This document shows, in pieces, positions 1 to 11,185 of a stretch of DNA of 64,000 nt. The DNA is taken from positions 14,877,627 to 14,941,626 of the forward strand of contig CM063506.1 of assembly GCA_032207245.1 (NCBI GenBank), written 5' to 3'. The stretch is from Pardosa pseudoannulata (taxonomy: Eukaryota > Arthropoda > Arachnida > Araneae > Lycosidae). Positions within the stretch are counted from its first letter, which is position 1. Each line of letters starts with the position of its first letter. Made by a program: the position numbers and the translations under genes. Below the pieces are notes generated by a model, which saw nothing but the letters and a program-made list of their open reading frames with translations, made no database searches and was not told the DNA's origin.

Positions 1-537
1 TCATCGGTTAGCACATACGTAATGGTATTCACTTGAAAACGCTAAGCCGACAATGGAGAAGCTTGCTGAAATACCTACGGCTTTCTAAACTCCCTTCTCA
101 CCATTCTCACCCTCCTGCCTGCTGGAATCCATCTTCTGCTATCATCGATTGCGCAAGCATGTTGGTTCATGGAAGCGATAAGAACAGGCGCAGGCAGTTT
201 GGTTTCTATATATGCGATTTATACGAATTTTTTATTACAGAAATTTTGCTTATTCCACGATTTTAATAATGATAGTATTGACACCTTCGACCTAAAAAAA
301 AATCGAAGAATTAACTTCAAAAATAAGAAGTTAAAATTTTAATAGCTAAGAGAAGGAATTTAATTTTTGGGTGAAATTTCCTTATATTCTATATTCAAAT
401 TGAAAAGGAGGAGTCTTTCCTTTATTAATTCGTTAAATAAATAAAGTTGAGGAAAATTTTGATGATTCTTGATTCTTATAAAACAGATACTATTCATAAC
501 TTCTACTGTTTATTTCTACAGATTTTATATGATGTGC
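1..537. other. Unassigned DNA
   Basis: No recognisable gene or repeat. A 77-codon open frame (33-266, +) begins with ATG but resembles no family I know. It could be chance or part of an exon whose remainder lies left of the window. The rest is AT-rich non-coding sequence. Confidence 0.4.
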
Positions 538-606
538 ACATACACACACAAACTCATGCATATATATATATATATATACATGCATATATATGTGTGTGTG
601 CATATG
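538..606. repeat. Compound microsatellite (CA/TA/TG)
   Basis: Runs of CA, then TA broken by CATGCA, then TG. Such compound dinucleotide tracts recur throughout the window. Confidence 0.85.
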
Positions 607-623
607 TGCTTATTAATGAGGTT

Positions 624-822
624 TAACTAGGGAGTGGCAAAGGTGGCATTTGCCACTGGCGCATCAGTCTTAGGGGCGCCGCACCTTGAAACAAAATGGG
701 GTCCGAAAGAGGACGATTCGCCCTATGTATAAATAAGGAAAAGTTGAAAAATACTTGTATTATTATAAAATCCAGTGTGTTTATAAATTATTTTTTGTGG
801 ATTTTCTTATTTTTTAAAAATT

Positions 823-873
<51 letters not shown>

Positions 874-954
874 CATGTTTATCTATTTTCTCACTATATT
901 TGGTGGAAGGGGCCCAGACCAGTTTGTTGCCATAGGCGCTAAAGGCCCTAGTTA
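624..954. mobile_element. Candidate hAT-like MITE with internal TA array
   Basis: The left end TAACTAGGG is matched by the inverted CCCTAGTTA at the right end, and GC-richer subterminal sequence sits at both sides (GGCGCC near the left, AGGCGCTAAAGGCCC at the right). A TA microsatellite occupies about 825-872. The ends look like hAT-type termini, but I found no convincing 8-bp target duplication, so the class is uncertain. No transposase coding sequence is visible. Confidence 0.4.
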
Positions 955-2057
955 CGGACCCGCTTCCCTTACGTATGAATTCATGTCTCGCCATTGATGG
1001 AAGCTGAAAAAATACTTGAAGGGTACGAGCTTATCAAGTAAAGTCCCGTTCAAATGTGTCACTAAAGGAATTTTACTTGGAGGGTCAGAAAACCAGTTCA
1101 CGTGAGCAATGATTACAATCCTCTTTTTTCTGCCGGGATGTCGTCAAAAGTCCCGTGATCATATGGGAATACAATTCTATCATTCCGTGTTTTGTGCTCT
1201 TGTTTACTTGATACAAAATGCAACATATAGGTTTCTTTTTACTATTTTTAATGAATCACATGAAAAATTGATTAAATTATGATGAAAATTTTAGATGAAG
1301 AAGAATAAACAGGATATGAAGGAATTAATTTGATCCGATACTGTCATTATCAGTTTCAACTATATTTGTGAAAATTTTTCAATTTGCATTTATTACTGTA
1401 CTTTTTCTGACATTTTAAAATTTAGAGTCAGAAAACACAAAAGATCATAGTAAAAGACGCTAAACTCTGCTATTAACCTGATAGAAATGTGGAATTTTTC
1501 TACACCTCAATTTTTTTCCAGAACTTAAAAAAGATAAATTTTGAAAGGGAAGTACGATTCCAGGATTTATACCTGCATTTGTATTTGGTAATCTAAACGG
1601 GGCTTTTGATCAAATTAGGGCGACGAGTCCGCCCTAATCGACAAAGAAATAAGACCTCGACTTAATTTAGGGGGAAAAATCATACACAGGCTACCGTTAT
1701 GTTAGCAGAATGCATGATACAAATGTTATTAACATCCATTCAATTTTCTTAATACTTTTACATTATTGAGATTCATAGTTACAATTTTCCTTTTTCATAG
1801 TTTTAATAAGTACGATGGTGAAAGAAATGAAAAACTAATCACGTACAAAAAATGTTTTATGCATTTTGATTGACAAAAATCTATTTACAAAGAATATAGA
1901 AATATGACAAAAATGTTAAACCATACTAAGAATGACGTGATCCTCGAGGATGCGTGCCTGGCCTCTGAGGCCCGAGCTTTATAAAAAACATTCCACACAA
2001 AACACCGGATAGAAATAAATTGTGTCTTATCAATGGTGTCTTATTAACCTGTCTTAT
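955..2057. other. Unassigned DNA with one small hairpin
   Basis: No coding region or repeat recognised. The only notable structure is a perfect 9-bp stem at 1614-1622 and 1630-1638 (ATTAGGGCG / CGCCCTAAT) with a 7-nt loop. Confidence 0.4.
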
Positions 2058-2190
2058 CAATGGCGTTGGGGAACCGCTTCGCGCTCCCACGACACAGATC
2101 CGATCGTCGATCCCAGGACTGGGCAAGGTTGACTCAGCCTCCATCCCTTCAGTAGGTAGACAAACTGAGGATCAAGCATGCTTAAAAACT
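2058..2190 (+). repeat. SINE family 2 copy, 5' half
   Basis: Shares a core with copies near 38.4, 41.2 and 42.3 kb: a GGCGTTGGGG-like start, a box resembling GTCCGATCCC, then GACTCAGC, CATCCCTTCAGT, AGTAGACAAACTGAGG and AAGCATGCTT. The head looks tRNA-derived (possible pol III A and B boxes), which is inference. This copy stops where the tandem duplication at 2198 begins. Confidence 0.55.
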
Positions 2191-2417
2191 AAACACGAAA
2201 AACTATAAAATTCCGATTGAAATTTCGATTTCAATCGGAAATTTCGATTGACACTGTAAAGGAAAAATTGCTAGAAGTAAACCGAATTCTACAAACTATT
2301 TTTAAGTACCCCTAAAATGGGTTGCTAAGCATTAATGAGTTAATACACTTGTATCATAAAGCCTTAGTGTTTCAAAACTAAGTTTGGTATTTCAATCAAT
2401 ATACCTACCTCAAAAAT

Positions 2418-2545
2418 AGGTTTAGTTTGGAGTGCTGCGGTCTACTTTTTGCAACACGAGGGCTAATGAGACCGGGACCTATACCTTAAAGCCGATTCCG
2501 AACGGCTACGAATATCCATGACACTGTGGGATTCGAACCCACGAA
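2418..2545 (-). repeat. SINE family 1, truncated
   Basis: Minus-strand tRNA-derived SINE. It keeps the B-box-like GGTTCGAATCC (read as GGATTCGAACCC on the plus strand) and the body, but lacks the tRNA-like head that starts GCCGAACGATGG. Confidence 0.8.
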
Positions 2546-2917
2546 AAAATAGAAAAATAGCATGGTCAGATATTTATAAGTAAAAACAGCACTGTAAAGT
2601 GAAGTTTTATAGCATATATAACTTTTAGTTTTGATTTTGATTGAAATATCTGATGAAAAAGTATTCTTATTCAAGGCTTAAAAAACTATAAAATTCCGAT
2701 TGAAATGATAAAATTTTAAATATTAGATAAAACTGGAAAATTTCGATTGACACTGTAAAGGAAAAATTGCTACAAGAAAACCGAATTCTAAGAACTATTT
2801 TTAAGTACCCCTAAAATGGGTTGCTAAGCATTAATGAGTTAATACACTTGTATCATAAAGCCTTAGTGTTTCAAAACTAAGTTTGGTATTTCAATCAATA
2901 TACCTACTTCAAAAATA

Positions 2918-3092
2918 GGTTTAGTTTGGAGTGCTGCGGTTTACTTTTTACAACACGAGGGCTAATGATACCGGGACCTACAGCTTATAGCCGATTCCGA
3001 ACGGCTACGAATATCCATGCCACTGTTGGATTCGAACCCATGAACTTCGGTACCGAAGGCCAGCAACCTAGCCAATCGGCCATCGTTCGGCT
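2918..3092 (-). repeat. SINE family 1, full length
   Basis: Read on the minus strand: head GCCGAACGATGGCCGATTGG (A-box region), GTTCGAATCC (B-box), body with CGTAGCCGTTCGGAATCGGC and GTAGGTCCCGG, and a tail related to CCAAACCAAACC. The tRNA-like promoter elements mark it as a pol III retroposon. Confidence 0.85.
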
Positions 3093-4070
3093 GAAGAATA
3101 GGAATAGAATGCAACGAACTTCTAGATGTCAAACTGTGTTTTTTGTGACAGTTTGTTTAATTGATACTCATATTACATGATCTTTAATGGTATTACAAAA
3201 TTTCACTTACAAAAGATTAATAAAAAAATAATTTCACAAAATACGTTGAAAGGCCTCAATCACTTTTTCCTGGTCAGTGAACTAAGCGGATTTGTTTTGC
3301 CCTTCAAAATATTTCTGACATTACCTTCGACTCTTTACACGCGCTAAGTCGAGACAGGAATTTAAAGCATACGTTCGCTTGCCTTGATTTGTAGTTTGTT
3401 TTGTTGACCTTTCACCGATGGTCAATGACAAGTAACGTGCAATTTAAAACACACCTGGCACATGTTTTAACAAACTCTTGCATCAACCGCGGTTCACAAA
3501 AAAACTATTGTTTTGTGCATTTCACCACGTCGTTGCGAAACTCTGAATTGGTTGTGCCGAACGACCATGGTGCCGTGAATTCTGTTTGTGGAAAACGAAA
3601 AACAAAAAATAATGAGCATTTGTTACTGACGCACAAGGTCATTCTTAATTCGCGAATTAAGGAGGCGAGAAGGGTTCTATTTCGAACTCTTGTTTCTTTA
3701 CTATCACTATAAAGGCGGGGATGTTTTGGGTCCTAATTAGGCCGTTAATAGCTGACTTCATATCATCTGTTGAAAATTTAATAGAATATACGAGGCTTTT
3801 ACAGAGTTACGTTTGCAGAGTTTCTATAAGCGGAAGAATAGATTTGTTTGCCGGATTTTTCACTTTGTATCGAATGATCGTGTGATACGCTGAATCTTAG
3901 ATTATAGCCGTTGTATGGCAGTGATGTATATTAATTATCCGACAACGCCCTATCCACACATATACAGCTGTTCCTAAGAGTAAGTATGCATACCATGCCT
4001 TAAGCCATAAATTCTAAATCCTACAAGTAAACAAAGGTATATGAAGATCACTATGAAAGTTTTGAGATAC
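3093..4070. other. Unassigned DNA with one 103-codon open frame
   Basis: An open frame runs 3401-3712 (+). Its product has no domain, signal or repeat I recognise, and no second frame supports it. Base composition here is less AT-rich than the surroundings, so an old repeat or an exon is possible. Nothing else stands out. Confidence 0.35.
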
Positions 4071-4078
4071 GTCTAAAT

Positions 4079-4527
4079 CAAGGATGGGCAAACTACTTCT
4101 GGCCCTCCAGAAGGTTTTATCCAGCCCGCGGATAGAATTTTAAGTTGCCGGTACAAAGCAAATTAAAAGAAATATATATTTATACATTATATATGCATCT
4201 CCTTTTCTACTTTGCTTAAATATTATATCCCAAATTTATTATCTCACTCCCAGAAGATCCACGGTATATTTGTGCTTATAAGTGAACAAGTGTTTTCAAC
4301 TTTGAACCATAGAAGTAGACTGACAGATGAGCATTTAGTATCGTTCCTTAAAACCAGTACATCTCACTTCGAACCTCAGTATAAGGAACTTTTGAAAATG
4401 AAATCGCAACTTCATTCATCTCATTAACGTATTTAAACCGTTAGGTACTTGTACATTGTTTTTAAAATTTTAGAAAAATTTATCTTTCGATTTTTGGTTT
4501 TCAGCCGAATAAGTTTGTCCATCCCTG
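4079..4527 (+). mobile_element. hAT (Charlie-like) internal-deletion element
   Basis: Perfect 8-bp target duplication GTCTAAAT at 4071-4078 and 4528-4535. Inverted ends: AAGGATGGGCAAACT at the left, AGTTTGTCCATCCCTGG at the right. The left subterminal GGCCCTCCAGAAGG...CCAGCCCGCGG is the pattern known from Charlie-type hAT transposons. Only the C-terminal end of the transposase remains (4212-4427). At 449 bp this is a non-autonomous deletion product. Confidence 0.88.
4212..4427 (+). pseudogene. hAT transposase C-terminal fragment
   Basis: The 71-codon frame matches the C-terminal dimerisation region of hAT transposases of the Charlie / GTF2I-repeat / ZBED type. It has PNLLSHSQKI, then a degenerate form of the F-S-M-K stretch (EQVFSTLNHRSRLTDEH), then the SRLTDEHL...L..STS motif and a terminal HSSH. 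The DNA-binding BED finger and the catalytic DDE residues are absent, so it cannot catalyse transposition. The fragment starts just inside the left end and stops about 100 bp before the right end. A related fragment at 58569-58844 ends where this one begins. Confidence 0.8.
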
Positions 4528-4544
4528 GTCTAAATGGTACAACC

Positions 4545-5585
4545 AAAATTTAAGAGAGTTCAAAGTAATCCCCGCCAACATCAATACACTTTTATGAGCG
4601 AACTTTCCAATGTTTAAATGCCTTAACCCATATCTTTCTTGGATTCGATGCAAAATATGCTTCTACAGCCTCATTCATCCTACCTTCAGTATCTTAACGT
4701 TGAACGCGTAATTTTTTTTTTAGATGGTATAATAGCCAAATCACACATATTAATATCAGACCAATGTATATGGATGGATGCTTTATCACTTTGTTGTGCT
4801 TTTGTTCAAGAAATTCGATTTTCAATTTTGCCGAATGAGAAAAAGCATTGTCTTAGTGAAGTATGAGCGTTACATTACCTTCTTGAAGACAGTTAATAGT
4901 GTATCAAACAGCTATGACTGTCTTCTGTTCCACCAAAATTGATGGCTTTGACCAGTTCTGAACTTCTGAAGAAAATGGAAGATTTTTTTTTCTTTGCTTT
5001 TCTTCTTTTCACCATTGTTGGTTAGGGTATGTTCAAAAATCTATACTTAAGTTTCTTAGCTTGTTGGAACGTTAAAAAAATGGCATGTAAATTTTATCAC
5101 CAGTTATAAGACGGTGTACTGCATTATAAGTAGTCTGAAAGTTTCTTTGCAAATTCTGACAAGCTCCGTTTTTTGTTGTTCTCCCAAAACGTGGATTCTC
5201 TCAATAATACCGAACGACAAACTAAGTTTTTCATATACAGTTTTTATGAATAATTTATGTATTTCTGCAGACCCAAAGTTAAGTTCATCATCTTCTTAAG
5301 TGAATCGATTGTCATAGATTAACATTTTTGTATGGCCGACACATTTTGTGGTTCTACAACTAAAAAGATCCTTTACAAGTGTTCTTCATCCAGGAGAAAA
5401 CTTCGACCTCTACGACATTCTCTGCCCCATCTAAATACCGTAGCACGATATGGATCCTCCTTTTAAAATACTAATTGTAGACGCTGTAGGCATTCTTATT
5501 GATTTAATTCCCACTATAAAATCATAGAAATCATAGCGCGATAATGCTGTCACGTCAACTTCATTTCCCCCTATTTCAAGAGTTT
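4545..5585 (-). pseudogene. Decayed mariner transposase
   Basis: On the minus strand, stop- and frameshift-riddled translation follows the mariner family in order. Near 5400-5450 is a W-G-R-x-C-R-R-G-R-S helix-turn-helix linker. Near 5150-5200 is a Q-Q-K-T-E-L-V-R-I-C stretch (family: QK..RV..C). Near 4840-4870 is LILH-DNAFSH, the second catalytic aspartate region, though a stop codon falls beside it. Then come FLEQK, KHPS and KKKLRVQR (family: HP.YSPDLAP, K..LRG.RF). Near 4565-4670 is NEAVEAYFAS...W..AFKHW...KCIDVGGDYFE, the typical C-terminus. The length of about 1 kb fits a full mariner gene. I could not define terminal repeats. The copy is clearly old and dead. Confidence 0.75.
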
Positions 5586-6928
5586 ATGTTTAGAAGCTAA
5601 ATTGCAATTGTTATTATAAATTATTTTCTTCAATCATAAAAGAGTTCAAATTTTCATTTTTAACGGATATATATTTTCTCGTATCTTCTGACACTGTGCC
5701 AAAAATTTCAGAATTGCTCATGTATCTCGGTAGTAATTGCCATTCAGAGCCAATCATTAAGCTTTGATAAGAGCATAATATCTATATAATCATAATAGCT
5801 GAAAACGGTAGCTTAATTATTTTACTAGTCTTTATATAGTTAATTTTATCATTATTAGTAATATTTCCGAGAGCAAATTAAAAGATATACTTTGGTGGAT
5901 TAAAATACTTCAAATATTGCTTTATCTTTACGGAATCAATGTGTCAGCGTTTAAAAGTGTGTAAATGTGTTATGTAAGAAAATAAAGAGGAAATAAATAT
6001 GGCGATACCTCTAAAACAGTTTAGATAATCTCTACATGTAAAACAGGGAGGACGTTGCCGGTTGACAACTGATGGCAATATATGTTTTTTATTAATGCAT
6101 CTAAAAATAGCTCAGAAATTCCTAAACTCTTTTTTTCGGTTACGACATCTTTGTCAAATTCAAAATTTTCAAGGTCCAGTGTTTCTATATCCTTAAGCGT
6201 TTTGAATACCACGGGGAAAATTTTAAAAAAATGCAAATTTAGTACTAATTTGTTTTTATTCGATAAGCAGATTTTTGGATTAATTTTTCTTTTTTCTTGA
6301 TTACTACGCTTGCACCCCATGATATAGCGTAGTAAATCCCGATATCGATAATTCTAGAATAACAAAACGGTAGACTGTAGTATTTCAAACCAAATGTAAC
6401 CATACCAATCTCAGCCTGAGCTTCACTGAAGAATTTAGAGAAACCAATAGACTTCTTAGCGATTTTTTTAATGACCCTCAAAATAATTCCAAGTGATGTC
6501 ACGTTGGGTTTGAAAACAGAATTTCGTTATGTAAAAACAAAATTCTAACATGCTAAAAAGAATCCTAAACACGTGGTATATATACATATATGGGAGGCTT
6601 CATCATAATTCACAACACCTGCAATATACTCCGATATTTTTTTATTTCAGGGATCTATGAAGAGAAAGACAAAGGCCACGCCATTAGTTTCATTTTCTTT
6701 GTTGAAATGCACAGACAACAGAGTGGAGATGCCTACAACCTAGATCCGATAACCAAAGTGTTTAACTCTTGCCTGCGTTACCTCCTTTTTTCGCGAAATA
6801 ACATTACGCTTGTAGTGTTTTTTCGGTACTCTTCCTCTCACATTCACTTGTCTCCTCATTGACGTAATATTAATTAGTTCTGTGTGTTTTTGGTAATAAT
6901 TATCTTCATTTTCCCAGTGTCCAAACCT

Positions 6929-6929
<1 letters not shown>
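5586..6929. other. Unassigned DNA with minus-strand open frames
   Basis: Two overlapping minus-strand frames (6021-6320, 99 codons; 6245-6502, 85 codons) have ordinary composition with charged stretches but match no family I know. One could be part of a host exon. A plus-strand frame at 6590-6862 is equally unrecognised. No repeat is evident. Confidence 0.3.

Positions 6930-7001
<72 letters not shown>
6930..7001. repeat. Microsatellite (CA)n(TA)n
   Basis: About 16 CA units followed by about 18 TA units. Open frames read through it on either strand are artefacts of the repeat. Confidence 0.95.
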
Positions 7002-7002
<1 letters not shown>

Positions 7003-8237
7003 GTGTTGAATGTCTTGACAGTGTCAAGCACCCTTTGCCTCCTCGTTTCTGTATTTCATAGTCTGTGCAGAAAAGAATGTTTTAATCAATTTTTTAAACA
7101 AAGTGAACTTAAAAAAATAAACATCCTTACAAGATTGTGTATTTTTTATTATCTATTTTCTCTTTACCATTATTTCAACGAAAGAGATTAAATTTTGCAA
7201 CTAAAATTGTTCCTAAATTTAGTGACCCCGCGACATTTGTACCTATTCTAGACAATGCAACACGTACTTCCGTTTTATATTTACATTGCGTAAGTTAGAC
7301 TAAAATTGTCTCAGACAGTAATACACGTGCGTATAAAACCTCGCTCTCTAGGATTTGATGAGAATTGTCAAGGATTTCGTATAATTCCCTAAACTTGATG
7401 ACAGCCTGCAATAGGTAGGAGTGAGGTTTTACATTAATATATACCCCTGGAAAATTATGGGCTAAAGGTGCCAAATATGGCAACCATCTCCTGATGTCGC
7501 TATATATATTTTGATATATATTATTTTGTTACTCTTCTCTCCTTGTGCAACCCTTTTTTAAGTATCAAATGAAACTAACTTTTACTGTTTTAATTTTATG
7601 AAATTAAATTTATTGGCTCCGATGGATAACGGCGATTCTACTGAAAATTCAAACCAGATAAACTCGTACTGTATCATTTTCTTATGGATGAATGAACCAA
7701 CAAAAGAAGTTGAAAATACTTAGGGGTACCCTATTTTGTAGGATCATTGTGAATATTCTACTGCAGATTTTAAAAGCATTATAGAACATACAAAATTCTG
7801 CGTGCAAATAAATTGTATCTATTCAGGTGTAGTATTATAGTTAAATCTCCCCCCCCACACACACATACCCTGACCTTCTCGGTTTGTTTAATGAGGTCGA
7901 CAAATCGTAAATGTCGTACCTACTCGATATGTAAAAGTTTGCCAGACCGGTCTTGCCCCAGATTCTAGACTCACTGAACAAGAATCGTGAGACATGAAAG
8001 TGACATACATTCTGCGTCAACTAATTGCGAGATTATTTCTTCACTCACTACCGGCACAATCGGAAATAATAGATATAAAATAGAAGATTTAGGATTGCAC
8101 AACAATGCCGCTGCTTTAACAGTTCCTTGAGGATAGCAGCATAACACATTTTATACCAATTCATTAGCGAATGAAGAATTATAATTAAATGTCTTATGTG
8201 TACACCAAGACTTATTCCTACTACGCCTATTAAAGTA
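7002..8237. other. Unassigned DNA
   Basis: AT-rich sequence with scattered short open frames; no domain or repeat family recognised. A C-tract followed by CA repeats lies at about 7849-7867. Confidence 0.4.
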
Positions 8238-8502
8238 CTGTGGATTCCGCATAATGGGATCTCGGTTAATGTTATCAATCAATTATTGTTATCGAAATCA
8301 CTTGGTCCCGATTTCTTCCATTCATTTGTATGTTAAAATGATCGCTTTATGTGATCTTTACATCGGTTAATATTATCAGTTTTCTAACCTCATTTTAAAT
8401 AGCAAAGGAATATTCACAAAGTATTTAGAAGGAACTCATTTTTTTAATTCCTTTCGCTATAGGGTACTTTAGAATTCTGGAAAAAATAAAAATTTTACTG
8501 AT

Positions 8503-8529
8503 CCCGTCATATGACGGGTTATATAGTAG
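8503..8529 (+). repeat. Helitron-like 3' end: palindrome plus GTAG
   Basis: Perfect 16-bp palindrome CCCGTCATATGACGGG (8503-8518), then TTATATAGTAG. A near-identical end at 12391-12417 has CTAG in the last four bases, which is the Helitron hallmark. The same palindrome is at 15822-15837. Assignment to Helitrons is inference from the hairpin-to-CTRR spacing. Confidence 0.45.
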
Positions 8530-8662
8530 TATAAAAATAGAGAACAAAAGCTGAAAATTCTATGCATTTACGACAGTAATGAAAAAAGATATGATAAGGT
8601 GAAAAATAAGAAAAAATCTTACAATTCAAAATGTTTATAGGTGATTTGTTCCCTTAATTTAC

Positions 8663-8749
8663 TTTTCCAGAATTTATATTTGATATTGTTGCCTTAGGTG
8701 CACCACAAACAATTTCAGATATTTTTAATGTGCCGTCTGCCAAAAACGA
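8663..8749 (-). other. 87-bp exon-like block, copy 1
   Basis: On the minus strand, TTTCTCAG precedes and GTAAAT follows an 87-bp open block of 29 codons. It starts SFLADGTLKISEIVC and ends NINSGK. Copies at 15590-15676 and 40462-40548 have the same length, splice-like borders and reading frame. I do not recognise the peptide. Confidence 0.5.
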
Positions 8750-8765
8750 CTGAGAAATACTGGTA

Positions 8766-10204
8766 CATTGGACTCCGCTTAATGTGATCGTGGTTAATGT
8801 TATCAAACGATTATTTTTATCGAAATCACTTGATTCCGATTTTCTCTATTCATTTGTATGTTAAAATTATCGCTTTATGGGATCGTTACATCGATTAATG
8901 TTATCAATTTTCGAACCTCATTTTAACTGGCAAAGGAATATGCACAATGTATTCAGAAGGAACTCATTATTTTCTTTTCCTTCCACTATTGTATTATTCT
9001 GGAAAAAATAATTTACACCCATCCTTTCTTATTTATAATAATATTAAATTATAATAAAATAAATAATTAATTTACGACAAATCAAAATTATGATGCGAAT
9101 AAGAAAAATATTTAAATTACAATTTATATGTTTAAATTTAATTTCATTTATTTTTATATTTTATTTTATATGTATTTTTTTACTCCCCAAATATCTGATT
9201 ATATCTCAATTTTAATCAAAAAAATTTTTATTTAATCATTAATTATTTTTTTTATCATTTATTTTTTATTATTATTATTTAAAAATTTTCTTTTATTTTA
9301 ATTATTGTAATTTAGTTTTATATTAATCTATATAGATTTAAAATCAAATTTATTTTTTTGAATTATTATTTTAATTTAAAATAATTCCTCTTTTTCATTA
9401 AATTTCAATTTTCAAAATTTTACTTTAATACAATTTTCATCAATTACAATTTTCCCACATATTTATTTTTTAAGCATAAAAACACATTCTTATAAAAAAT
9501 GAATTTATTTATTTTTATTTATTTTTAATTTATATTTTATGATTCGTTAATCAATAATTATATGTTTTTAGTTATTCTTTATTTTTCTTTTCAAATTTCC
9601 ATCTGGCAAAGATGTAACACGTAAATCAAAAACAAACTGGTGGTTAGTGGTTGTGAAATAAACAGAAGACAACACATTCTTATCGGAACAGAGAAGAATC
9701 GTATTCATATTTTATGCCTTGCTAGCTTACATGCAGCTTGTCGATGTGGAAGCCAGAAAGCGAAATGATTTAACATTAAACAAAAGATCGAAATTTTAAG
9801 TCATTTTGACAGTTTATCAAAAATGAGCCAACGCAATGCTGGAACGCAGTTAAACATTTCTCAGCCTCTGAATTGCAATGAAAGTGTCGAAACGGGGAGT
9901 ACAACACCGCTCCGATGACTTTAAAAACATTATGATTGCGAATGATTTATCGATAAGCTTCATAGAAAAAATTGTGCACAGTCAACAATTGATTTTTTAA
10001 ATTATGTATATAATTCTTATCTTTTAAAGATTAATATAATAATATAAATATATGAGTTTTTTCATTTTATTTTGAAATTTAGTACGTGGAAATTAAAGGG
10101 AGTGGTAAATTTATCTAATTTTGCTTATCGTTTATTATTATCAATCGGTTATTGTTATCAAAATCAGCGTGTCCCAAACTGATCACATTAAGCGGAGACT
10201 ACTG
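8766..10204 (+). mobile_element. Tigger (pogo-type) element with AT-rich interior
   Basis: Starts CATTGGACTCCGCTTAATG after TA and ends in the inverted CATTAAGCGGAGACTACTG before TA. These are variants of the terminal repeat CAGTGGACTCCGC shared by five other elements here. It contains the N-terminal transposase remnant (9719-10000). The stretch about 9000-9600 is almost pure A/T and is missing from the other copies, so it is either expansion or an insertion. At 1.44 kb it is the longest Tigger copy in the window but still lacks the catalytic domain. Confidence 0.8.
9719..10000 (+). pseudogene. Tigger transposase N-terminal remnant
   Basis: Translation gives LLAYMQLVDVEARKRNDLTL, then after a one-base deletion QKIEILSHFDSLSKMSQRNA and QLNISQPL. 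This is the CENP-B-type helix-turn-helix found at the N-terminus of pogo/Tigger transposases (family pattern: K-R-K-x-L-T-L-x-x-K-x-x-I-I, then S-Q-x-x-x-A-x-x-x-x-I-S). The frame then degrades. The DDE catalytic domain (DDxD in this family) is absent. The same start segment occurs in four other elements in this window. Confidence 0.75.
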
Positions 10205-10919
10205 TATAAATATTTTTTCTTCCTTTCAATCAAACTTGTTTTAATAGAATATGAGATACACCACTCCAATCCCCTATATAATAATAACCTAAAATACTGT
10301 CCGTCTGTCCTCGAATTTATGAAGCGATTGGACCTGGAATGGAAAGAGGCATTCATATTGGATTCTTGATGAGTTAGGGTTAGCGAAATTCAAACCAAGT
10401 AAAGTTAATCTTCTCCTAAACTATCGATCCGATTCTAAAATAAATTGATATAAATTTGCTTCATATCACAGCAAAAGTATACTGTCATCTTTAAAACGTT
10501 CAAAATCCGCCCAATTCCCCTTTTCGAACTTTTAATGAAATTATTTAAAGCTGTATTATCCCCGGTGAGCAGCAAGAGATTAAATTTATCAATTTATCTC
10601 AAAATAAATAGGTAAAAATAACTTTTTCTAGCATTATGACGTCATTCCTTTAACCATCTCATTTAATCATTTCTTATTTTAAATTATATAAATATCGTCT
10701 GCATTATTTTCTTGCGTTTTATCACTGAACTTAGATATTACTTGAATACTTTTCTTTTATATTTGGCTTAAATAATAGATTAGGTTCATATGCGATAATC
10801 TTAAATTGAATCATCGGTTAATTTTTGTTGCAATGAAAATTTGATCACCGGTATTAACAACAAATTCTTTTCATAAAAGTCTAGGAGTCTATTTCACGGA
10901 CTAATAAGGCAGTTTCATT

Positions 10920-11070
10920 CAGCATAGTACATCTCAACTCTTGACAAATCTAGATTTCATTTCAAAAGGAAGGGCAAAATTTTGGTTTCATATTGGCTAT
11001 GGCAAACATGGAAATGAACGGGAAGGGCATTAAAGTAGTTCTTGACGTTGCATGAAATCGCTTTATAAGT
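10920..11070 (+). repeat. Unnamed dispersed repeat, copy 1
   Basis: Matches 23776-23915 in the same orientation: CATCTCAACT, TTTCATTTCAAA, GGAAGGGCA, TTGGCTATGG, AACATGGAAATGAA, GGGCATTA, TAGTTCTTGACGTTGC. No coding potential or terminal structure seen. Confidence 0.6.
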
Positions 11071-11185
11071 ATCTAGCGTTTCAGTTAGATTTCTTTGAAA
11101 ATTAAGAAGTTTGTTTTTATACATTACCACACGGTTTGGAATTATCGGGAGCATTCAAACAGCCCCATCATTGATAATTGTATCA

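Larger units (their letters stand above)
2198..3092. repeat. Imperfect tandem duplication, period about 483 bp
   Basis: The block 2198-2545 is repeated at 2682-3092 with few differences; both share a long run around AAGTACCCCTAAAATGGG and CACTTGTATCATAAAGCC. Each copy ends with a SINE 1 in the same place and orientation. The first SINE is cut off after GATTCGAACCCACGAA and the second is complete. The SINE was therefore present before the duplication. Confidence 0.8.
8238..10204 (+). mobile_element. Composite Tigger element, copy 1
   Basis: Three parts in a row: a Tigger 5' end (8238 to about 8480), a segment with a Helitron-like palindrome and an 87-bp exon-like block (about 8480-8763), and a longer Tigger derivative (8766-10204). 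The same three parts occur in the same order on the opposite strand at 16104-14614. TA dinucleotides precede both 8238 and 8766 and follow 10204. The two loci form a large inverted repeat about 4.4 kb apart. Confidence 0.75.

Noticed and set aside
3401..3712. 103-codon frame as a gene
   Set aside because: No family resemblance, no supporting splice or repeat context; left as unassigned.
8238..8765. Stand-alone Tigger MITE
   Set aside because: It has a left terminus only; the next terminus (8766) points the same way and belongs to the following element.
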